DNA from: Smittium mucronatum
Taxonomy: Eukaryota; Kickxellomycota; Harpellomycetes; Harpellales; Legeriomycetaceae
DNA length: 14,248 nt
NCBI GenBank assembly: GCA_001953115.1
Contig: LSSL01003716.1
Span: 1-14,248 of the forward strand
Direction of reading: 5' to 3'
The notes under the pieces are model-generated. The model was not told the DNA's origin, ran no database searches, and saw only the letters and a list, made by a program, of their open reading frames with translations. This document shows positions 8,920 to 14,248 of this stretch, in pieces; within the stretch, counting starts at the first letter, position 1, and the number at the start of each line of letters is the position of its first letter. The position numbers and the translations under genes are program-made.

Positions 8920-9229
8920 ACCAGATTGGATGTAATCTATCTGTAAGGAAAAATAAAAGGGTTAATTGATATACTACAGTTCAGAGAAGAAAAGTGGTGA
9001 GGGTTAGGCAGATATGAAGAATATACAATATGAAACAATACAAATCAATAAACGGAATAAACTCCTAAATGAAAATAAACAAATCTACAAAATTTTTCTA
9101 AATATCCATAAAAAATAAAAACAAAAGAAGCCTTCCTGGTTTTGTAAAAGTTAAAGATTAGAGGCGCACATTAACTAATACTTTTTCAGATAACTTTTCA
9201 TTTCCGATCGGAATTACTGTGATTAGTCC

Positions 9230-9264
9230 TTTTTTTTAAAAAAAAAAAATAATAATCTAGTTTT
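9230..9264. repeat. poly(T)-poly(A) block ending in CTAGTTTT, copy 1
   Basis: About eight T then twelve A are followed by TAATAATCTAGTTTT. A second block at 11671-11698 has T7, A12 and then TCTAGTTTT. The pair may be a short dispersed element, or simply nucleosome-excluding A/T tracts that happen to share an ending. Both lie upstream of a gene. Confidence 0.3.
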
Positions 9265-10135
9265 GAAATCTAACTATAACTTTTCAATTCAAGCTAATTC
9301 AAAACGTGCCTGAAAATAATTTGGTATAAAAACATTCTGGATTATTTATTGCTTTATTAAAAGAAGATCGAAATCCATATGAAAATATGCAGATCGAAAA
9401 TGTAGATTTTTATTTTATTTTGTCGAATACCATTTCATTGTTTTAAATATTACGAATCCAGGAAAATTAATAAATTAAAATAGCGCTAAAAAATCCAGAA
9501 ATTGATTAATCACTAATTTTGTTATTTTTTTCACTTTTGGTATAGAAAAAATTGGGGGGAAGGTATGTAATTGGAAAGACCTTATAATCTGAAAGAAAGT
9601 ATTTGATAGCTATAAAACTATATAATTGTAGTTTATCACTTATTTTTCACTTGTTTTCTTATGTTAAGTTGGTGGGAGGGCATCTTATTTTGGGTTTTAA
9701 TTGTTTCCTCAAATAACCTCGACTCTCCTCTTTTTTATATATAGGAAAGAACGAGAATAGCTTGTTTATTTTATGTGTTCTGTTTTATAGTTGACGCTGA
9801 TTGAGATTGAGATTTATTAGAGATAGAATGGGGTATGGTTATTTGAAAGAACGCCTACTCTTTTTTTCATAAATAGATATCAAAGGGGGAGAGAAAAATA
9901 ACAAATATTGAGTGTTGAGACTGGATATTAGGCGGCTGAATTATCAACATGTCCTTCCATTTAGCTTATTCTGGAGTGTATGATAAAAACCTCATTTAAA
10001 AAGTGGTTTTTTTGGAAAAATAAAAAACAAAAAACAAATGAGAAAATTCAATAGATTAATTAAAGACTAATACAAAAGAAGATAAAGATAGTAATGTGCT
10101 ATAAATTTTTGTAAAGTGATGAAATGAAATGAAAA

Positions 10136-10154
10136 GGTTTGGTTTGGTTTGGTT
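10136..10154. repeat. GGTTT pentanucleotide tandem
   Basis: GGTTT occurs almost four times in a row, directly after a short GAAAT-type repeat (about 10120-10134). It lies in the 3' flank of PTC1, about 60 to 75 bases beyond the stop codon, so the transcript probably carries its complement (AAACC repeats). It looks like an ordinary microsatellite. Confidence 0.55.
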
Positions 10155-10211
10155 ACAATGCATATGAGAAGGAGGTGAGAGATTGGAAGCAGAAAGTAGA
10201 AGGTGTTGCGG

Positions 10212-11640
10212 TCATGCAAAATAGATGACCATCACAGAAATATTGTCGGTGCTCAGATTATCGAGAGCGTATTCAAGAAGAGAATTAGAGGCAGTCTGAG
10301 TGTCAGGAGATTGGCCTATGATTTCAGCAGCTTTCTGGTCGGAACAGACATCCCACAGCCCATCGCAAGCAATAATGACTGAACCAGAATCTTGGTGAAT
10401 TATACTGTGGGAAATGTATGGGTTACCGATAACAAACTGCTTCATGGATACATCACCAAGAGATCTGGTGACAGCAAGTACGCCATTTACACGGTCATCA
10501 AAAACGTAACCGCCTGCGCTGATAATTCGGTTAGCTTCGTTTTGGTCGGAGCCTTTATGATCATAAGTGAGTCTGGTGGCATCTAGGCCATCTATATAAA
10601 TACATCGAGCATCGCCAACATTGGCAACATACATATCGTACATTTGGTCCTGAGAGATTGAAGGCCGGATAAAGACCACTACTGCAGTACATCCCGATCT
10701 TCCAATATCGGTATTAGCAAGAGTGTAGTCGACCTCGACAAATGTATCGTTTAGCACCCGCTCAACAGGGGAATCAGGGTTCTGTTCTAGCAACTTTTGG
10801 AACACCTGATACAGAAAAAAATAAAAGAGATGAGAATTAAGGAATTAGGGAATTAAAAAAAAAAGAATTAAAATTCAACCTTGTGAAAATTCTTCCCACA
10901 CCATTCAGCAGCTTTCTTTCCAGAGTGACCATCAAATACAGCGGCAAATAATTGACCATGAACTCCACAAAAATCCTGCTCAAAGTGATGAGCATCCTAA
11001 TAACAACAACAATAAAAAATCGATTAATCAAACAACGATATTTTTAAAAGAATAAGATGCAAAAAAAAAAAAAGATAGATAGATAGATAGAAATGATAGT
11101 AATTTTAAATACCTCCATCGTCCTTCGATACCGTCTGTTTCGGTCAGAGGATACAGAAATACTGAACACGGAACTGGTTTTAGAGGACTCAGAATCCTTT
11201 TCTTTTTTTGCAAGTTCAGAATCGGGGTTTGAAAATTTTTCAGGAATAATTGGGGGAGAAGGAGAAGGAGACATAAACAAAAGCTTTTGGGTAAGGGATT
11301 TCTGGGCATTGAGCTTTGCATCATTTACATTGATTGGTGGGGGTATAGTACTCCTCTGAATAGCAACCCGTTTATTTGAAGATAAAGAAGAATCAGTAGA
11401 TTTTTTAATAGAATTGGGGTTTGAACAATTTTCTTTCAGTTCGACAATAGAACCAGCTGAAAGTTGAAAAGGAGGATCGCGATCGATAAAGGAACCAGCT
11501 TCATCTGTTTGCATTGTAGAAGAGATTTCTGAAGAAATTTTCATGGTAGAAAATCCGGTGTTCAAATTAGTGCAACAAATTTCTTTCTTGCTACTTTCAT
11601 CGCCGGACCTGGCTTCGACAGGAATTTGGTTTTCATTCAT
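10212..11640 (-). CDS. PTC1: PP2C-type serine/threonine phosphatase, Ptc1-like, 3 exons, 412 aa
   Basis: Exons on the minus strand are 11640-11113, 10996-10880 and 10805-10212, all joined in phase 0. PP2C enzymes are Mg/Mn-dependent phosphatases; yeast Ptc1 dephosphorylates Hog1 and acts on the cell-wall-integrity pathway. Residues 1-165 are a Ser/Pro-rich extension with no domain I recognise. The catalytic domain follows with every motif: RRTMEDAH (R172, E176, D177), FDGHSG (D198, G199), GRSGCTA, YVANVGDARC, LTYDHKGSD, RVNGVLAVTRSLGD (D333), ACDGLWDV (D363) and STDNISVMVI (D402). The DHK-x-SD and RRTMED blocks resemble Ptc1 more than Ptc2/3 or the mitochondrial Ptc5-7 group; this is from memory. 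The ATG at 11640 is preceded by an in-frame TGA about 12 bases upstream. The enzyme should be active. The extension is unusual, as yeast Ptc1 has a much shorter N-terminus. Confidence 0.9.
10806..10879 (-). other. PTC1 intron 2, 74 bases, phase 0, weak donor
   Basis: The donor AAG|GTTGAA departs from the usual GTAAGT-like form; the acceptor is TTCTGTATCAG. The joined protein reads GKNFHK|VFQKLLEQ, continuous with the PP2C fold. The intron contains three tandem 8-base units of GAATTARG type (10834-10857), which place several CTAAT and TTAAT branch-like sites in the transcript. Confidence 0.85.
10997..11112 (-). other. PTC1 intron 1, 116 bases, phase 0
   Basis: The donor is GAG|GTATTT and the acceptor TTGTTATTAG, with GATTAATCG as a likely branch site. 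The junction reads RRTME|DAHHFEQD, restoring PP2C motif 1. The intron falls exactly between the two acidic metal-binding residues E176 and D177. Confidence 0.9.
11073..11090. repeat. GATA tetranucleotide microsatellite in PTC1 intron 1
   Basis: AGAT is repeated about four and a half times, directly after a run of A. It sits close to the donor of PTC1 intron 1, so its length could vary without touching the protein. Confidence 0.7.
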
Positions 11641-11670
11641 TGTATGGTATAATCAGTGATTAATATAATA

Positions 11671-11698
11671 TTTTTTTAAAAAAAAAAAATCTAGTTTT
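11671..11698. repeat. poly(T)-poly(A) block ending in CTAGTTTT, copy 2
   Basis: T7 then A12 then TCTAGTTTT, about 30 to 58 bases upstream of the PTC1 start codon. It is the partner of the block at 9230-9264. In this position it could keep the promoter free of nucleosomes. Confidence 0.3.
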
Positions 11699-11753
11699 TC
11701 GTTTTGAGGTTTCCTTGTAAGAATGGAAATTGAAAGAGAGGAAGAAAATACAA

Positions 11754-11759
11754 TTTATA
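11754..11759 (-). promoter_or_regulatory. possible TATA box of PTC1
   Basis: TATAAA on the minus strand about 115 bases upstream of the ATG. The position is plausible for a fungal promoter with a leader of about 80 bases, but other AT-rich strings lie nearer the start, so this is a weak call. Confidence 0.25.
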
Positions 11760-11825
11760 AAAAAAAATTAAAAGAATAAAAAGGGAGGGAACCAACGTAA
11801 AAAGACATTATCATTGTTTTGAGTC

Positions 11826-11835
11826 TACGCGCGTA
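11826..11835. promoter_or_regulatory. CG-rich palindrome TACGCGCGTA upstream of PTC1
   Basis: This perfect 10-base palindrome lies about 190 bases upstream of the PTC1 ATG in otherwise AT-rich DNA. It holds ACGCG on both strands, the core recognised by the fungal MBF (Mbp1-type) cell-cycle factor in yeast. The motif is seen directly; binding is inference. Confidence 0.35.
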
Positions 11836-12512
11836 TTTACTGCCATCTTCAAAATAATAATCGCCAGCAATTATTTATGCATCACTAATTTTAAACAATC
11901 AGTTCACCGCTTTCTTTTAGCCAATAACTAGCTTATTAAATTTTCCAGCACCGCCAAATCAGGCTTCTATTTGCTGAGGCAAGTATATTTTGGTGAATGA
12001 ACCTCCTATTGGCCAGCATTTGGGTAAGCGCTTAAAAAACATTGAATTATGTTGGCTAAGAGGATTAAATGTCACCACTCCTCTTCTAATAGCGCTTTCG
12101 TCCTTTGGGATCTAAATGAGCAAACCTGTCTAGTAACGTTCGGGCCGGAAGAGAAAAAAGACAAATGGGATCTATTTGAAAAGGGGATTGAGTCAGAGAC
12201 AGCTGGGTTGTGGCCAGGGTACAAGCCAAACCACAAACCGTTCAGCTGGGTTGGAAAAAGCTACACTAAGACCGAAACATATCACAACTAAAGTTATCAA
12301 TAATTACCAACAAATGAGCAAATTCCAAGCCGTTATATTGCTCTTTCTAGCGACGAAAAATTCCTCCCGAAATTCCTCAATATTTAGCTTTAATAAAAAA
12401 TAACCGGACATCGTTTTTTTCCAAGCCATTTTTATTCCCAAAACCATGTGCCTGTATGATAGAAGCGCCAATTATTGGTCAAATAGTAATTATAAAACCC
12501 CGCTCGTTATTA

Positions 12513-12535
12513 GGGCAAATGCTCCGTCATTGCCC
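12513..12535. repeat. imperfect inverted repeat GGGCAAATG / CATTGCCC
   Basis: The arms are complementary apart from one extra A and enclose a 6-base loop. It stands directly beside a second, stronger hairpin at 12539-12569, so two foldable segments occur in tandem. Confidence 0.4.
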
Positions 12536-12538
12536 CAA

Positions 12539-12569
12539 TCTAGATAAATCCATTTGGTTTTTATCTAGA
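12539..12569. repeat. perfect inverted repeat TCTAGATAAA / TTTATCTAGA
   Basis: Ten-base perfect arms enclose an 11-base loop. The structure could be a transcript hairpin, a cruciform, or the remnant of inverted ends of a small element. Neither neighbour in the immediate vicinity is a supported gene, so no terminator role is claimed. Confidence 0.55.
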
Positions 12570-14160
12570 AATCTGGCATGAAATCGGCTAAGAATACGCT
12601 TTGCCAGATCATCACTGTTTTTACATAAGGTAGAAATAGAAAACTGCATATATTTCTTATTTTTAGCTTTTTTATGTAATTGTAGAATTTAATTGACAGC
12701 AAAAAACCTCTAACATTATTATCACCATATGTGTACCCGAAATAAACACATTTTCCCAAATTCAGAATTTCCCTGTCATTGTCAGGCTAAGCTTTTTTCC
12801 TATCTGGAAAAACTCGGTCTATAAGGAATCTACCAAAATAGCAATTTGTCAAAGTATTTGGCGATGATTTCAGTGAGTTTGTAATAAGCTTTTATAAATA
12901 TCGTTTATTGGCCCATTTGGACAAAAAAAGCTGGCGATTTAGTAAAAGTGGGCTGAAAAAAGTGAGGTTTTTTGGGGTTTTTTTGCGGGTTTAAAACTAA
13001 AAATCTGACCTTTTCATCTTTTCTGCATTTATGGTCTTCTCCACTTTTTTGGATTATTTACCTCCACCTTTTCAGCGCTCATCTGGGAAATAATATAAAT
13101 AGCGTAACATTGATATCACTTTATATCTTTCCCAAATGTACCCAATTATTCCTAATTCAAAAAAGGGAGATTCTCAAACCTCACTAACTTCACACACAGC
13201 TATTAATAAATTCATAATCAAGCAAATCAACCCTATGGTACTTTAAAAATTGAGCTCAATATTTCACTTGCACATAAAGGTACATCCCTTTTCGATATTT
13301 CTGTGAAGAAAAAAAAAGGTTGGGGAGGATCTATAATATTAAATCTATTTAGCGATATCAAAACGTTAATTTTATACAAGTACCTTCAGTTGAAACTGAT
13401 AAATAATTTGACGATTTCATGCGAGTAAAAATTACATCATTCAAATCTTTAATGTTATTCCCAACAAATCAATATTTCTATAAATATCCATTGTCACACT
13501 TTTTTTTTCCTTTTATGTCTGGGTTATCGGGAAAGGGATAAAATAGTTAATAAAACTAAAAAAAACGGCAATGGAAAAAAGTAAAAACTAGACTAAAAAT
13601 TCCAATTCAAAAAAAAGCATCTACAAGTTTACCAATCTGTGTGCCTACTGGCTATTATTTCAAATATTCTAGATCTCATTTTCCAAATTACCAAACTAAA
13701 GGCTCTAAACTCGCTCCACTAAAAAGCCATGGATGCATGACGGTAAATAAGGCTCCTAGAAACTAGATTAATTTCAAAGCTCCAGTTCCCAACAGCTTGG
13801 CCAAAGTGAAAATCGATCCACAATCTTATATGGTCTCAAAACAGTATTTAAATACAGCGATGCATATGCTTGGCTTATCTATCTGATATGTTACTGGGTG
13901 CTTTATATGGACTGCGAATGATGTTGGTTTTAGATTAAAATAATCATAATGAGTGATGTTGATACGTGATAGCAGAATTTATTTGTTCACTTTACTGCAA
14001 AGTCTGGAGAAATTACTCCTCTAATATATGCAAAGTATCTAATATAATTTTATTTTTTTATCACGGAATTTTATTGTAAGATAACGTCATTAAAAACTAT
14101 ACTAAAAAAATTTGAAAAAAAGAAAAAGCCGTACAGAAAAGACTATTATCCTAACTAAAA

Positions 14161-14248
14161 TAAGCCCCTCTGCCGGACTGTCGGCTGCGTACCTACGGGA
14201 AAGGGTGCAATCTACCATCCGAAAGACCCCCCCCCCCTGGAATTGCTT
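14161..14248. repeat. right-end GC-rich block, possible dispersed repeat edge
   Basis: By hand count about 53 of these 88 bases are G or C, against roughly a quarter in the sequence just before; the boundary is sharp. It includes a run of 11 C (about 14227-14237) followed by CTGGAATTGCTT, which echoes the left end of the window. I could not match it to a tRNA, rRNA or known transposon. A repeat at which the assembly stopped is the simplest reading. Confidence 0.4.

Larger units (their letters stand above)
8843..10211. other. intergenic DNA between the secreted-protein gene and PTC1
   Basis: No gene is supported. The right part is the 3' flank of PTC1 and holds a GGTTT tandem; the left part is the promoter region of the secreted-protein gene. 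A block of T then A (about 9230-9249) followed by CTAGTTTT resembles one just upstream of PTC1. Long open frames are absent on both strands. Confidence 0.5.
11836..14160. other. long intergenic region upstream of PTC1
   Basis: No gene is firmly supported. Between about 11920 and 12920 there are at least six CCAAT boxes in both orientations (11921, 12008, 12468, 12474, 12535, 12907). An 80-codon open frame on the plus strand (12049-12291) lies in a patch with about 44 per cent G+C, but has no recognised motif. An 11-base direct repeat CAGCTGGGTTG occurs at 12200 and 12243, within that frame. From about 13190 to 14160 the DNA is AT-rich and shows nothing I can name. Confidence 0.45.

Noticed and set aside
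11028..11324. 98-codon minus-strand frame overlapping PTC1 exon 1 and intron 1
   Set aside because: It is an alternate frame across a proven exon and intron; the 88-codon plus-strand frame here is likewise a shadow.
14161..14248. tRNA or rRNA fragment at the right end
   Set aside because: GGTGCAATCT loosely resembles a tRNA B box, but no A box or cloverleaf pairing is visible on either strand.
1..14248. CRISPR array, operon or bacterial mobile element
   Set aside because: There are no regularly spaced repeats of CRISPR type, the genes carry spliceosomal introns and are widely spaced, and no transposase, integrase or reverse transcriptase frame is visible.

Overview
The window reads as nuclear DNA of a fungus. 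It is AT-rich, with wide gene-free spacers full of A and T runs, short GT-AG introns (69 to 189 bases), and two genes whose proteins are recognisably fungal: the mitochondrial RNA-processing nuclease Pet127 and a Ptc1-type PP2C phosphatase. The base composition and the introns suggest an early-diverging lineage, possibly Zoopagomycota such as a Kickxellomycotina or Harpellales relative. That placement is inference, not something the sequence proves. A CTG codon reads as leucine at a conserved Pet127 position, which argues against a CTG-serine yeast.

All three supported genes lie on the minus strand, so transcription runs right to left. At the left, PET127 (3968 down to 1149) has five exons that join into a 771-residue protein with a mitochondrial presequence. 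In the middle (8842 down to 5258) is a single-exon gene for a 1194-residue secreted protein. It has a signal peptide, a compact N-terminal domain bracketed by the only two cysteines of the mature chain, and some 900 residues of Ser/Thr/Lys-rich low-complexity sequence. I do not recognise its family. At the right, a PTC1-like gene (11640 down to 10212) has three exons that join into a 412-residue PP2C phosphatase with all metal-binding motifs and an unrelated N-terminal extension of about 165 residues.

The rest is intergenic: 1-1148, about 1.2 kb between PET127 and the secreted-protein gene, about 1.4 kb between that gene and PTC1, and 2.6 kb upstream of PTC1. The last stretch is the most structured. 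It has a CG-rich palindrome, several CCAAT boxes in both orientations, a 10-base-arm hairpin and a short GC-elevated open frame of doubtful status. Both window ends carry a GC-rich sequence sharing a CTGGAAT(C/T)GCT core in the same orientation, as if the window were an assembly contig bounded by copies of one dispersed repeat.

The three genes need not work together. Pet127 acts in mitochondria, Ptc1 damps stress and cell-wall MAP kinase signalling in yeast, and the large secreted protein is probably a wall or surface component. I see no convincing new multi-gene system. The best candidate for something undescribed is the large secreted protein and its unusually GC-rich N-terminal domain.
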